This document shows, piece after piece, positions 50,445 to 61,591 of a stretch of 64,000 nt of DNA. The stretch is from the NCBI RefSeq assembly GCF_014701095.1, contig NZ_AP023439.1, forward strand, positions 1,662,001 to 1,726,000, in the 5' to 3' direction. Every line of letters begins with the position of its first letter. Positions within the stretch are counted from its first letter, which is position 1. Origin of the DNA: Streptomyces tuirus. GTDB lineage: Bacteria > Actinomycetota > Actinomycetes > Streptomycetales > Streptomycetaceae. Below the pieces are notes generated by a model that saw only the letters and a program-made list of their open reading frames with translations, had not been told where the DNA came from and ran no database searches. The position numbers were made by a program, and so were the translations under genes.

Positions 50445-51302
50445 TTGCCGTTCACGCTGAGCCATGCGGCAGCCGTACTGCCCGCCGTCCGCACCGACGG
50501 CACCGCCCGGGGCCCGCTGGTGCCCGCCGTGCTCGTGGCGGGGTCCTTCGCGCCCGACATGACCTACTACGCGGCGAGTGTGCTGTCCGGGGCGATGGAG
50601 TTCGGCGACGTCACGCACTCGGTGCCGGGCGTCTTCACGGTCGATGTGCTCATCGCCTGGGCGCTGGTGGGGCTGTGGCTGCTGATGCGTGAGCCGCTCG
50701 TCGCGTTGCTGCCGCGGGCCCGGCAGGGGCGGGTGGCGGCCCTGCTGCGGTGCGGGGCGCCCCGCGCGCGGGTGCGGCCGTCGCTGGTGGCGCGGTGGTA
50801 CGCGTCCGCGGTGCTCGGTGCGCTGACCCATGTGGTGTGGGACGCGTTCACGCATCTCGACCGGTGGGGCATGCGGCTGTTCCCGGTGCTGGGCCGGGAG
50901 GTGGCGGGCTCACCTCTGTACTGGTACCTGCAGTACGGGGGTTCGGCGGTGGCCGCTGTCGTCATCGCCGTGTTCGTGGCGCGGGCGCTGCGGCGGGCGC
51001 CCGTGGGCGAGCCGGTGGATGTTCCCGTGCTGGCGGTACGGGACCGTTGGGCGGCCGCTGCCGTCATCGGCGGCTTCGCGCTGGCGGGCGCGGTGCAGCG
51101 GGCGTCGCGGTGGTGGGCGTACTGGGGCTCGGCGGCGAAGCCCTGGGAGATCATTCCGACGGTGTGCTTCGGCGCGGGCGCGGGACTCGTCCCGGCGCTG
51201 CTGCTCTACGCCGTGGGGGTCAGGGTGCTGCGTCCGGTTCCGGTCCCCGCCGCTCCTGCCCCTGCCGCCGAGACGGAGCCGAGCCGCCCGTCCGCTCGCT
51301 GA
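50445..51302 (+). CDS. DUF4184-family membrane protein
   Basis: A 285-residue protein that starts at TTG after GAGGAG, giving the diagnostic N-terminus LPFTLSHAAAVLP. It has about seven helices with DUF4184 motifs: AGSFAPDMTYYAA, GALTHVVWDAFTHLDRWG (His/Asp residues like membrane metal-dependent hydrolases), and SRWWAYWGSAAKPWE. Members are predicted membrane-bound hydrolase-like proteins with unknown function. Its last 83 bases overlap the convergent repeat-protein gene. Confidence 0.88.
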   Translation: MPFTLSHAAAVLPAVRTDGTARGPLVPAVLVAGSFAPDMTYYAASVLSGAMEFGDVTHSVPGVFTVDVLIAWALVGLWLLMREPLVALLPRARQGRVAALLRCGAPRARVRPSLVARWYASAVLGALTHVVWDAFTHLDRWGMRLFPVLGREVAGSPLYWYLQYGGSAVAAVVIAVFVARALRRAPVGEPVDVPVLAVRDRWAAAAVIGGFALAGAVQRASRWWAYWGSAAKPWEIIPTVCFGAGAGLVPALLLYAVGVRVLRPVPVPAAPAPAAETEPSRPSAR

Positions 51303-51966
51303 GGACGCTGAGGACGCTGTCGGACGTCGTGATGTACACCGTGATGGTGGTGTGCGCGGGGCGGGGGCGTGGCAGCAGGGTGAGGACGAGGGCCAGGTAG
51401 TCGCGGGCCAGTCGGGTCCAGGGGCGGGAGGGTTTGCCCTCGGGTTCGGGCGTGCAGGGGGGCCGGGCCCCGGCGGGGACGTCGCCGGCGACGGCGGTCA
51501 GATCGGCGACGGTCAGCGTACGGCCGGCGCCGATGACACCGGCGAGGACGGCCAGGGCGTCGGTGCCGGTGAGCCCGGTGAGGGCAGCGAGAGCTTCCGT
51601 GTCGGCGAGACCGGTCAGGGCGGCCAGGGCATCGGTGTCCGCAAGCCCGGTCAGGGCGGCGGACAGGACATCGGTGTCGGCGAGCCCGGTGAGGGCAGCC
51701 AGTGCTTCGGTGCCGGCGAGGGCAGGAGCTGCGGTCAGGCCGTCCGCACTCGGAAGGACCGCGGCGGCGATCAGGGCGCCGGTGGCGACGGAGCCGGTGG
51801 GCCGCCGTCCGCGCGCCAGGCGCTGCCGGAGATCCGCCGTCGCGTGGCGCAGGGCCGAGGTGAAGGTGACGGGGACGCGAACCGTACTCGCGGCGGCCTC
51901 GAACGCCGGGCCCGGCGGCAGTGCCACGCCTGATGCCGTGCGGCTGAGGAGCGTGCGTATACCCAT
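51220..51966 (-). CDS. Hypothetical protein with 12-residue leucine-rich repeats
   Basis: A 248-residue protein of no recognised family. Residues 86-146 are five repeats of about 12 residues, TEALAALTGLAD, TDVLSAALTGLAD, TDALAALTGLAD, TEALAALTGLTG and TDALAVLAGVIG, amphipathic and helical in character. The flanks are Ala/Arg-rich. The C-terminal part (RDYLALVLTLLPRPRPAHTTITVYITTSDSVL) has more normal protein composition, which supports the gene. The start may be ATG 51966 or 51975, or GTG 52017. The convergent overlap with DUF4184 lowers confidence. Confidence 0.5.
   Translation of the reverse strand: MGIRTLLSRTASGVALPPGPAFEAAASTVRVPVTFTSALRHATADLRQRLARGRRPTGSVATGALIAAAVLPSADGLTAAPALAGTEALAALTGLADTDVLSAALTGLADTDALAALTGLADTEALAALTGLTGTDALAVLAGVIGAGRTLTVADLTAVAGDVPAGARPPCTPEPEGKPSRPWTRLARDYLALVLTLLPRPRPAHTTITVYITTSDSVLSVLSERTGGSAPSRRQGQERRGPEPDAAP
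51529..51711. repeat. 36-bp in-frame repeats inside the hypothetical gene
   Basis: Five imperfect copies of a 36-base unit (one of 39) code for the TDALAALTGLAD-type repeat. DNA identity between copies is high enough that slippage or recombination could change copy number without breaking the frame. Confidence 0.8.
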
Positions 51967-52029
51967 GCCCCGCATCTTTGCGAGCACCGTGGTCGGAGGC
52001 GCCTTCTCGGGGTCCACGCGAGTGACGGA

Positions 52030-52590
52030 TCAGTGGGCGCCGGGGCGGGGCGGGCGCCCGGGGCGAGCCGACGCCCCGGCCGAGGCGTGAATCCTGGGCT
52101 TGGCTCAGGCAGGGCACCGGCACCCCGGCCGAGGGGTGAACCCCGGGCCCGGCTCAGGCAGCGCTCCGGCGCCCCGGGCTCGGGCGGGCCGACGCCCGCA
52201 CGCCCGGCCGAGGCGTGAACCCTGAGCCCGGCTCGGACGGGACCCCGGCACCCCGGCCCGGGCGGGCGCGACACCCGCAGGCCCGGGCGAGACCTCGGCA
52301 CCCGGATCAAGGCGGGGAGCCCACACCTCCGGCTCAGGCGAGCCGCCCGGTCAGGCCGAGGCGGAACCCCGGCGGGCCGGCAGAACCGGAACCCGGGCTG
52401 CCACGGTATCCCCCGGGTCGGCCACACGAACCCGGGCAGCCCCCTGCCGACGCGAGACCCGGGCCCCCAGCTGACGCAGGACCCGGGCCACCCCTGCCGA
52501 CGCGAGCCCCAGGCCACCCCCTCCCGACTCGAGCCCCCGGGCCACGGAAACCCCGCGCGCACCCGCGCCACCGCCCCGATCCGCCCTGCG
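52030..52590. repeat. GC-rich degenerate repeats, no gene
   Basis: The motif CCCCGGCCGAGGCGTGAA and close variants occur at 52074, 52123 and 52202, each followed by CC(T/C)GGGC(C/T)(C/T)GGCTCAGGCAG-like sequence; CCCGGGC- and GACGCGAG-rich fragments continue to 52590. All frames are open because of composition, but no protein looks real. The gap 51967-52592 between the hypothetical gene and polA therefore holds decayed repeats only. Confidence 0.65.
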
Positions 52591-52592
52591 GG

Positions 52593-55319
52593 CTAGTGCG
52601 CCGCCGACTCCCAGTCGGGGCCCGCGCCCACCGAGACGCCCAGTGGGACGCGGAGGTGGACGGCGTTCGCCATCTCGCGGCGGACCAGTTCCTCCGCGGC
52701 GGGCCGTTCACCGGGGGCGATCTCCAGCACGATTTCGTCGTGGACCTGGAGGAGCATGCGGGAGGCGAGGCCCGCCTCCTTCAGGGCGTCGTCGACCTTC
52801 AGCATGGCGATCTTGACGATGTCGGCCGCGGTGCCCTGGATGGGCGCGTTCAGGGCCATCCGCTCGGCGGCCTCGCGGCGCTGGCGGTTGTCGCTGTTGA
52901 GGTCGGGGAGGTAGCGGCGGCGTCCGAAGAGCGTCGCCGTGTAGCCCGTGGCCCGGGCCTCGTCGACCGCCCGGCGCAGATAGTCCCGTACGCCGCCGAA
53001 CCGCTCGAAGTACGCGTCCATCAGGGCGCGGGCCTCCGCCGCCTCGATGTTCAGCTGCTGGGAGAGGCCGAAGGCGGACAGTCCGTAGGCCAGGCCGTAC
53101 GACATGGCCTTGATCTTGCGGCGCATCTCGGCGTCCACCGCGTCCGGCTCGACGCCGAAGACCTGGGAGGCGGCCGTGGTGTGCAGGTCCTCGCCGGAGG
53201 TGAACGCCTCGATGAGGCCCTCGTCCTCGGAGAGGTGCGCCATCACGCGCAGCTCGATCTGGCTGTAGTCGGCCGTCATCAGCGACTCGAAGCCCTCGCC
53301 GACGACGAAGCCGCGGCGGATGGCGCGGCCCTCGTCGGTGCGGACCGGGATGTTCTGCAGGTTCGGGTCGGTCGAGGACAGGCGGCCGGTGGCGGCGACC
53401 GTCTGGTTGAAGGTGGTGTGGATCCGCCCGTCCGCGGCGATCGTCTTGATCAGGCCCTCGACGGTCACCCGGAGCTTGGCCTGCTCACGGTGGCGGAGCA
53501 TGATCACCGGAAGCTCGTTGTCCGTCTGGCCGGCGAGCCAGGCCAGGGCGTCGGCGTCCGTGGTGTAGCCGGTCTTGGTCCGCTTGGTCTTGGGCAGGGC
53601 CAGCTCGCCGAAGAGGACCTCCTGGAGCTGCTTGGGCGAGCCCAGGTTGAACTCGTGCCCAGCAGCCGCATGGGCCTCCTTCACGGCCTGCTGGACGGCG
53701 CCGGCGAACATCTGCTCCATGGCCTCCAGGTGGGACCGGTCCGCCGCGATGCCGTGCCGCTCCATGCGGGCGAGCAGCGCGGACGTGGGCAGCTCCATGT
53801 CACGCAGCAGGTCGGCGGCGCCGACCTCCTCCAGGCGGCCCTCGAAGGCCTGGCCCAGGTCGAGGACGGCACGGGCCTGGATCATCAGGGCCTCGGCCTC
53901 GGCGCCGTCGTCCGCCCCGAAGGCGAGCTGGCCGTCGGCGGCGGCGGCCGGGGTCAGCTCGCGGTGCAGGTACTCCAGGGACAGCGCGTCCAGGTCGAAG
54001 GAGCGGCGGCCCGGCTTGACGAGGTAGGCGGCGAGCGCGGTGTCCATGCGCACGCCCTCGACGCTCCAGCCGTGCTCGGCGAAGACGCGCATGGCGCCCT
54101 TGGCGTTGTGGAGGATCTTGGGCCGCTCGGCGTCGGCGAGCCAGGCCGCGAAGGCCCGCTCGTCGGCCTCGTCGAGCTCGGCGGGGTCGAACCAGGCGGC
54201 GGGGCCCTCGGGCGCGGCGAGGGCGACCTCGGCGACCGAGCCGGTGCCGAGCGCCCAGGTGTCGACCGTGGCGATACCGAGGGGCTGTGTGCCGTGCTCG
54301 GTGAGCCAGGCGGACAGCTCGCCGGTGCCGAGCACCGTGCCGTCCAGCTCCACGCCCTCGGAGCTGACCGGGGTGGTCTCGGCCTCCTCGGCGCCCGGGT
54401 CGACGGCGAAGAGCCGCTCGCGCAGCGACGGGTTACGGATCTCCAGGGTGTCCAGGATCATCGCGACGGCCTTGCGGTCGTAGGCCACCCGCTCCAGGTC
54501 GGTGACACCCTTGGGCAGCTCCACCTGCCGCTCCAGCTCGGTGAGCCGGCGGTTGAGCTTGACGGACTCCAGGTGGTCGCGGAGGTTCTGGCCGGCCTTG
54601 CCCTTGACCTCCTCGACGCGCTCGACCAGCTCGGCGAAGGAGCCGAACTGGTTGATCCACTTCGCGGCGGTCTTCTCGCCGACGCCGGGGATGCCGGGGA
54701 GGTTGTCGGAGGGGTCGCCGCGCAGGGCCGCGAAGTCGGGGTACTGCGCGGGCGTCAACCCGTACTTCTCGAACACCTTCTCCGGGGTGAAGCGGGTGAG
54801 CTCGGAGACGCCCTTGGTCGGGTACAGCACCGTGGTGTGCTCGCTGACCAGCTGGAAGGAGTCGCGGTCGCCGGTGACGATCAGCACCTCGAAGCCCTCG
54901 GCCTCGGCCTGGGTGGCGAGCGTGGCGATGACGTCGTCGGCCTCGAAGCCGTCCACGGCGAAGCGCTGGGCACCCATCGCGTCCAGGAGCTCGCCGATCA
55001 GCTCGACCTGGCCCTTGAACTCGTCCGGGGTCTTGGAGCGGTTCGCCTTGTACTCCGTGAACTCCTGGGACCGCCAGGTCTTGCGGGAGACGTCGAAGGC
55101 GACCGCGAAGTGCGTGGGCGCCTCGTCGCGCAGCGTGTTGGCGAGCATCGACGCGAAGCCGTAGATCGCGTTGGTCGGCTGGCCCGTCGCGGTGGTGAAG
55201 TTCTCCGCGGGCAGCGCGAAGAACGCGCGGTAGGCCAGCGAGTGCCCGTCCATGAGCATCAGTCGCGGCCGGCTGCCGCCGGAGGTCTGGTCGGTCGTCT
55301 TCGATGCTGTCTCTGCCAC
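52593..55319 (-). CDS. polA: DNA polymerase I
   Basis: PolA fills gaps and removes RNA primers. The 908-residue protein has the 5'-3' exonuclease domain (about 15-310; MLMDGHSLAYRAFFALP, AVDGFEADDVIATLA, VTGDRDSFQLV), a vestigial 3'-5' exonuclease region (about 330-500), and the polymerase domain with MTADYSQIELRVMAHLS (motif A), RRKIKAMSYGLAYGLSAFG (O-helix, motif B) and LLQVHDEIVLE (motif C). In the proofreading region the expected DxE is absent (IATVDTWALG), so it probably lacks 3'-5' activity. GTG (VAETASKTT) is preferred over the longer start at 55349. Confidence 0.97.
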   Translation of the reverse strand: MAETASKTTDQTSGGSRPRLMLMDGHSLAYRAFFALPAENFTTATGQPTNAIYGFASMLANTLRDEAPTHFAVAFDVSRKTWRSQEFTEYKANRSKTPDEFKGQVELIGELLDAMGAQRFAVDGFEADDVIATLATQAEAEGFEVLIVTGDRDSFQLVSEHTTVLYPTKGVSELTRFTPEKVFEKYGLTPAQYPDFAALRGDPSDNLPGIPGVGEKTAAKWINQFGSFAELVERVEEVKGKAGQNLRDHLESVKLNRRLTELERQVELPKGVTDLERVAYDRKAVAMILDTLEIRNPSLRERLFAVDPGAEEAETTPVSSEGVELDGTVLGTGELSAWLTEHGTQPLGIATVDTWALGTGSVAEVALAAPEGPAAWFDPAELDEADERAFAAWLADAERPKILHNAKGAMRVFAEHGWSVEGVRMDTALAAYLVKPGRRSFDLDALSLEYLHRELTPAAAADGQLAFGADDGAEAEALMIQARAVLDLGQAFEGRLEEVGAADLLRDMELPTSALLARMERHGIAADRSHLEAMEQMFAGAVQQAVKEAHAAAGHEFNLGSPKQLQEVLFGELALPKTKRTKTGYTTDADALAWLAGQTDNELPVIMLRHREQAKLRVTVEGLIKTIAADGRIHTTFNQTVAATGRLSSTDPNLQNIPVRTDEGRAIRRGFVVGEGFESLMTADYSQIELRVMAHLSEDEGLIEAFTSGEDLHTTAASQVFGVEPDAVDAEMRRKIKAMSYGLAYGLSAFGLSQQLNIEAAEARALMDAYFERFGGVRDYLRRAVDEARATGYTATLFGRRRYLPDLNSDNRQRREAAERMALNAPIQGTAADIVKIAMLKVDDALKEAGLASRMLLQVHDEIVLEIAPGERPAAEELVRREMANAVHLRVPLGVSVGAGPDWESAAH

Positions 55320-55505
55320 GCCCCCGATCCTGCCACGCCCCACTGACACTCGGCCCCGCCCCCGCGGGTGCCGGGCCCGGGCGCACCCCGCGGAGGACCC
55401 CGCTCACCCCGCCCTCGGTACCGGGTGGCCCGACCGCAACCGCTGTCACCGCCGCGTGCGAAGATCAGAGGCCTACCTCACAGCGCAGTCGAAGGGGAGT
55501 GTGCG

Positions 55506-57780
<2,275 letters not shown>

Positions 57781-57785
<5 letters not shown>

Positions 57786-57798
57786 GCGTTCGCTCAGT
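57781..57798. promoter_or_regulatory. ACTGAGCG-TT-CGCTCAGT inverted repeat
   Basis: Eight-base arms, perfectly complementary, with a two-base centre. It overlaps the oxidoreductase stop codon and lies 43 bases before the thioesterase start. The form TGAGCG-NN-CGCTCA is typical of TetR-family operators; no TetR gene is in the window. Confidence 0.55.
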
Positions 57799-57840
57799 GG
57801 CAGAGCAGCCGAGTGACGAGGACGAACGGAGCCGGGCCCG

Positions 57841-58329
57841 ATGGGTGAGCAGCAGCATGTGAAGTTCCCGCAAGAGGTCATCGACGAGTACGCCGCTCTC
57901 GGCGTGGACCTCCTGGCCCTGTTCTCCGCGGGGCACCTCGGGAACCGGATGGGCGTCCAGATCTCCGAGGCGTCGGCGGACCGGGTCGTCGGCACGATGC
58001 CGGTGGAGGGCAACACCCAGCCCTACGGCCTGCTGCACGGCGGGGCCTCCGCGGTGCTGGCCGAGACCCTCGGCTCGATCGGGTCGATGCTGCACGGCGG
58101 CAGCTCCAAGATCGCCGTGGGCGTCGACCTGAACTGCACCCACCACCGAGGGGTGCGCTCCGGGCTGGTCACGGGCGTGGCCACGCCCGTGCACCGGGGG
58201 CGGTCGACCGCCACGTACGAAATCGTCATCACGGACGAAAGCGACAAAAGGGTCTGCACGGCCCGACTGACGTGCCTCCTGCGCGATGTGAAGCCGGGCG
58301 ACGAGGAACTCATCCGCGGCGCGAACTGA
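57841..58329 (+). CDS. PaaI-type hotdog-fold thioesterase
   Basis: A 162-residue acyl-CoA thioesterase-like protein. The hotdog core includes GNRMGVQISEASADRVVGTMPV, NTQPYGLLHGGASAVLAETLGSIG with the family HGG motif, and AVGVDLNCTHHRGVRSGLVTGVATPVHRGRSTATYEI. PaaI-type enzymes hydrolyse aromatic or acyl-CoA esters, often to reset CoA in degradation pathways. The substrate is not predictable. It is followed by a clear terminator hairpin. Confidence 0.92.
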   Translation: MGEQQHVKFPQEVIDEYAALGVDLLALFSAGHLGNRMGVQISEASADRVVGTMPVEGNTQPYGLLHGGASAVLAETLGSIGSMLHGGSSKIAVGVDLNCTHHRGVRSGLVTGVATPVHRGRSTATYEIVITDESDKRVCTARLTCLLRDVKPGDEELIRGAN

Positions 58330-58367
58330 GCCAGGCGGTCCGGACTGAGCCAGGGAAACCCTGAAGG

Positions 58368-58396
58368 GGGCGGGCGCGCCGTTGTCGCGCCCGCCC
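58368..58396 (+). terminator. Thioesterase gene terminator
   Basis: GGGCGGGCGCG and CGCGCCCGCCC make a perfect 11-bp stem around a 7-base loop (CCGTTGT), 38 bases after the stop, followed by CTCTGGGCCTTTCCC. Confidence 0.88.
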
Positions 58397-58469
58397 TCTG
58401 GGCCTTTCCCTGGCGCTCCACCTCGCAAGCCGACATCCCCCCACCCCTTCCCCTCCCTACCGTGGCTCC

Positions 58470-58930
58470 ATGAGGCAACTCGGCCGACGCCGAACACGGT
58501 TGGGACGTCATCGGTACCAACGCGCGGCGCCCTGCCGACCGGTTCGCCGACCGTTGGAGCGGGCATCCGCCCTTGGCGGAGAAGGGCGGTCGTCGCGGCG
58601 GCCGTGACCGCCGTCGCCGCGGCCGCGACCCTCGCGCTCCCCAAGCCCTCACGCCCTCGGTCGCGCCGAAAGCCTCAACTCACCAGGAAAGACAAGCCCG
58701 TTCCGGTTCGTCGTCACCGTCGAACGCGGCCCCGCCGTCACCCTCCAGGTCACCGGCACCTCCTCCCCCAGGCTCAGCGCCCGCGCCGCCCCGGCCCGGC
58801 CGTCACCGTGCCCGCCGGCACACCCCGCCGCATCACCGTGGAAATCACCGTTTCCGATCGCCCGGCGCTCGCCCCGGAAGTCGATCACCCTTTCCCCGAC
58901 GTAACGCTCCGTAACACGCGCGCAATACAA
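58470..58930 (+). pseudogene. Degraded secreted-protein gene with frameshifts
   Basis: Protein-like sequence moves between frames. One frame gives a signal-peptide-like RRRAVVAAAVTAVAAAATLALP (58582-58650). A second gives FRFVVTVERGPAVTLQVTGTSSPRLSARAAP (58701-58793). The first frame then resumes with TVPAGTPRRITVEITVSDRPALAPEVDHPFPDVTLRNTRA (58805-58925). Restoring one G near 58791 would join the last two as SARAAPGPAVTVPAGTP. At least one more shift is needed near 58650-58700. The ATG at 58470 has a stop soon after. The rest of 58330-59274 holds a terminator and the presumed liv promoter (TTAGAGT near 59178). Confidence 0.55.
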
Positions 58931-59274
58931 CGCCCGGATTCATCTTCGGCCGCGCCTGCGCCCGGAAGCTTTCCGATCTCTTCCGGACCGCCCGCGGCCC
59001 GGGAACCGCACGATCTCAGCCATGGCCAACCGGAAGTGCGAGTTCTCAGAATGCGGACCTCGGCGAAAATCCACCAAACCCGCCGAGAGGGTCTCCGGCC
59101 GAGACCGGGCATCCACCCCGTCATAACAAGAAAGTCACAAGCGAGCCCGCGCCGCTGACCCTGCCCTGACCCCGGGCTTAGAGTCACGGCCAGTCACCGC
59201 TCCATCGGGAGTTCGGTACCAGCGCGGCACTCACCCCCCGACCAGGGCGGGGCCTGCCTGTGAAAGGACTGATT

Positions 59275-60519
59275 GTGCGACAGCGTTCCTTGGTGATTCT
59301 TACCTCCGTTCTGACGACCGGAGCTCTGACTCTCACCGCCTGCGGTTCCCGAGACGACAGCGGTGACAAGGGCGGAGACAACGGGAGCGGCACCACGCTG
59401 ACCATCGGCGTCGACGCCCCGCTCTCCGGTGAGAACTCGACCACCGGCCTCGGCATCCAGTACGGCGCCCAGATAGCCGTCGACGACGCCAACAAAAACA
59501 ACTGGGTCCCGGGCGTGAAGTTCAAGCTCAAGGCCCTGGACGACAAGGCGCAGCCCGCCACCGGCCAGTCCAACGCCACCAGCATCGTCGGCGACAAGAC
59601 CGCCGTCGGCGCCGTCGGCCCGCTGAACTCCGGCGTCGCCCAGACGATGCAGCAGGTCTTCGCCTCGGCGAACATGGTGCAGATCTCCCCCGCGAACACG
59701 GCGCCCGAGCTGACCCAGGGCAAGAACTGGCAGACGGACAAGAAGCGCCCGTTCAAGACCTACTTCCGCACCGCCACCACCGACGAGCTGCAGGGCAGCT
59801 TCGCCGCCGGCTACGCGTACAACGGCCTCAAGAAGAAGAAGGCCTTCGTCGTCGACGACAAGCAGACCTACGGCGCCGGCCTCGCGAAGATCTTCAACGA
59901 GCAGTACAAGAAGCTCGGCGGCAAGGTCGTCGGCAGCGACCACGTCAACACCGGTGACAAGGACTTCGGCTCCCTCGTCACGAAGATCAAGAACTCCGGC
60001 GCCGACCTGCTCTACTACGGCGGCCAGTACGACGAGTCCGCCCTGATCACCAAGCAGCTCAAGGACGCCGGCGTCAAGATCCCGCTGTTCGGCGGCGACG
60101 GCATGTTCGCCTCGACCTACATCGAGGCCGCCGGCAAGTCCTCCGAGGGCGACCTCGCCACCGCCATCGGTGTCCCCGCCGACACCCTGCCCGCGGCCAA
60201 GACGTTCATCGAGACGTACAAGGACAAGGGTTACAAGGGCGACTACGGCGCGTACGGCGCGTACGCCTACGACGCCACCACCGCCATCATCAAGGCCGTC
60301 AAGGCCGCCGCCGACGCCAACGGCGGCAAGGTGCCCACCGACATCAACGACCTGCGCTCCAAGGTCGTCGACGGTGTCCAGAAGTCCGACTTCGAAGGCC
60401 TCACCGGCAAGATGTCCTTCGACCAGTACGGCGACACCACCAACAAGCAGCTGACGGTCTACCAGGTCGAGAAGGGTGCCTGGAAGGACGTGGAGACCGG
60501 CACCGCCGACCTGAAGTAG
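59275..60519 (+). CDS. livK: Branched-chain amino-acid ABC transporter, substrate-binding lipoprotein
   Basis: A 414-residue periplasmic-binding-type lipoprotein of the Leu/Ile/Val (type 1) family. The signal ends in the lipobox LTAC-GSRDD, so it is tethered to the outer face of the membrane; a Gly/Asp-rich linker follows. The binding fold includes LTIGVDAPLSGENSTTGLGIQYGAQIAVDDAN, AVGAVGPLNSGVAQTMQQVF, TYFRTATTDELQGSFAAGYA and SGADLLYYGGQYDESALITKQL. GTG at 59275 follows AAAGGA by six bases; GTG at 59260 is the alternative. It is the first gene of the liv operon. Lys-, Asp- and Thr-rich C-ending codons suggest high expression. Confidence 0.95.
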   Translation: MRQRSLVILTSVLTTGALTLTACGSRDDSGDKGGDNGSGTTLTIGVDAPLSGENSTTGLGIQYGAQIAVDDANKNNWVPGVKFKLKALDDKAQPATGQSNATSIVGDKTAVGAVGPLNSGVAQTMQQVFASANMVQISPANTAPELTQGKNWQTDKKRPFKTYFRTATTDELQGSFAAGYAYNGLKKKKAFVVDDKQTYGAGLAKIFNEQYKKLGGKVVGSDHVNTGDKDFGSLVTKIKNSGADLLYYGGQYDESALITKQLKDAGVKIPLFGGDGMFASTYIEAAGKSSEGDLATAIGVPADTLPAAKTFIETYKDKGYKGDYGAYGAYAYDATTAIIKAVKAAADANGGKVPTDINDLRSKVVDGVQKSDFEGLTGKMSFDQYGDTTNKQLTVYQVEKGAWKDVETGTADLK

Positions 60520-60657
60520 TCCGGCCCGCCACAACGCCACACCACGGGCCGCGCGGAAGGGGACCCCGACCGCGCGGCCCGTTTCCACACCCCCACACAG
60601 CACGCGACCACGCACACATCCAGTGCACACGACCACCAGCGACATGGAGGCCATGCG

Positions 60658-61587
60658 GTGAACACCCTGCCGCAGCAGCTGGCCAACGGGCTGCTTCTAG
60701 GCTCGATGTACGGGCTGATCGCCATCGGCTACACGATGGTGTACGGCATCGTCCAGCTCATCAACTTCGCGCACGGCGAGATCTTCATGACCGGGGCCTT
60801 CGGCGCCCTCACGGTCTACTTCTACATCCTGCCCGACGGCACCTCGATGGCCCTCGCCGTACCCCTCATGCTCCTCGGCGGCGCCATCGTGGCCATCCTC
60901 ATCGCCGTCGGAGCGGAACGATTCGCCTACCGACCACTGCGCGGAGCACCACGCCTGGCACCGCTCATCACGGCCATCGGCCTCTCCCTGGCCCTCCAGG
61001 AGGTCGTGCGCAACTTCTACCCCGGCGCCGACCGCGCCCGCGCCTTCCCCGGCCTCGACGCCACCCACGACATCGGCTCCGTCACCATCAAGGACGCCGA
61101 CATCTTCCTCATCCTCGCCGCCATCCTCTGCATGGCCGCCCTCGCGATCTTCGTCCGCCGCAGCCGCACCGGCCGCGCCATGCAGGCCACCGCGCAGGAC
61201 CCGGACACCGCGCAGCTGATGGGCATCGACACCAACCGCATCATCGTCATCGCCTTCGCCATCGGCGGTTTCTTCGCCGCCGTCGCCGCCGTCGCCTACG
61301 GACTCAAGTACGGCAACGTCGACTACCGCATGGGCTTCCTCATGGGCCTCAAGGCCTTCACCGCGGCCGTCCTCGGCGGCATCGGCAACATCTACGGCGC
61401 CATGCTCGGTGGCGTCGTCCTCGGCATCGCCGAAACCCTCGCCTCCGCCTACATCGACGAGATCCCCGGCATGGAGCAGCTCGGCGGCCAGAGCTGGGCC
61501 AACGTGTGGGCCTTCTGCCTCCTCATCCTCGTGCTCCTCTTCAGGCCACAGGGCCTGCTCGGCGAGCGCGTCGCGGACAGGGCGTGA
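60658..61587 (+). CDS. livH: Branched-chain amino-acid ABC transporter permease LivH
   Basis: A 309-residue inner-membrane permease with eight or nine helices. It opens LANGLLLGSMYGLIAIGYTMVYGIVQLINFAHGEIFMTGAF, the LivH signature, and includes RSRTGRAMQATAQDPDTAQLMGID, the cytoplasmic coupling (EAA-like) loop, and LKAFTAAVLGGIGNIYGAMLGG. It is the normal length for the family (E. coli LivH, 308). GTG start after GGAGG; the TGA is five bases before livM's ATG. Confidence 0.96.
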   Translation: MNTLPQQLANGLLLGSMYGLIAIGYTMVYGIVQLINFAHGEIFMTGAFGALTVYFYILPDGTSMALAVPLMLLGGAIVAILIAVGAERFAYRPLRGAPRLAPLITAIGLSLALQEVVRNFYPGADRARAFPGLDATHDIGSVTIKDADIFLILAAILCMAALAIFVRRSRTGRAMQATAQDPDTAQLMGIDTNRIIVIAFAIGGFFAAVAAVAYGLKYGNVDYRMGFLMGLKAFTAAVLGGIGNIYGAMLGGVVLGIAETLASAYIDEIPGMEQLGGQSWANVWAFCLLILVLLFRPQGLLGERVADRA

Positions 61588-61591
61588 TCAC

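Noticed and set aside
51434..52090. 218-codon plus-strand frame overlapping the repeat protein
   Set aside because: Ser/Ala/Arg/Val repeats typical of a shadow frame; the minus-strand reading has more protein-like flanks.
52215..55346. 1,043-codon plus-strand open frame across polA
   Set aside because: Antisense shadow of polA; no recognisable domain, while the opposite strand encodes every PolA motif.
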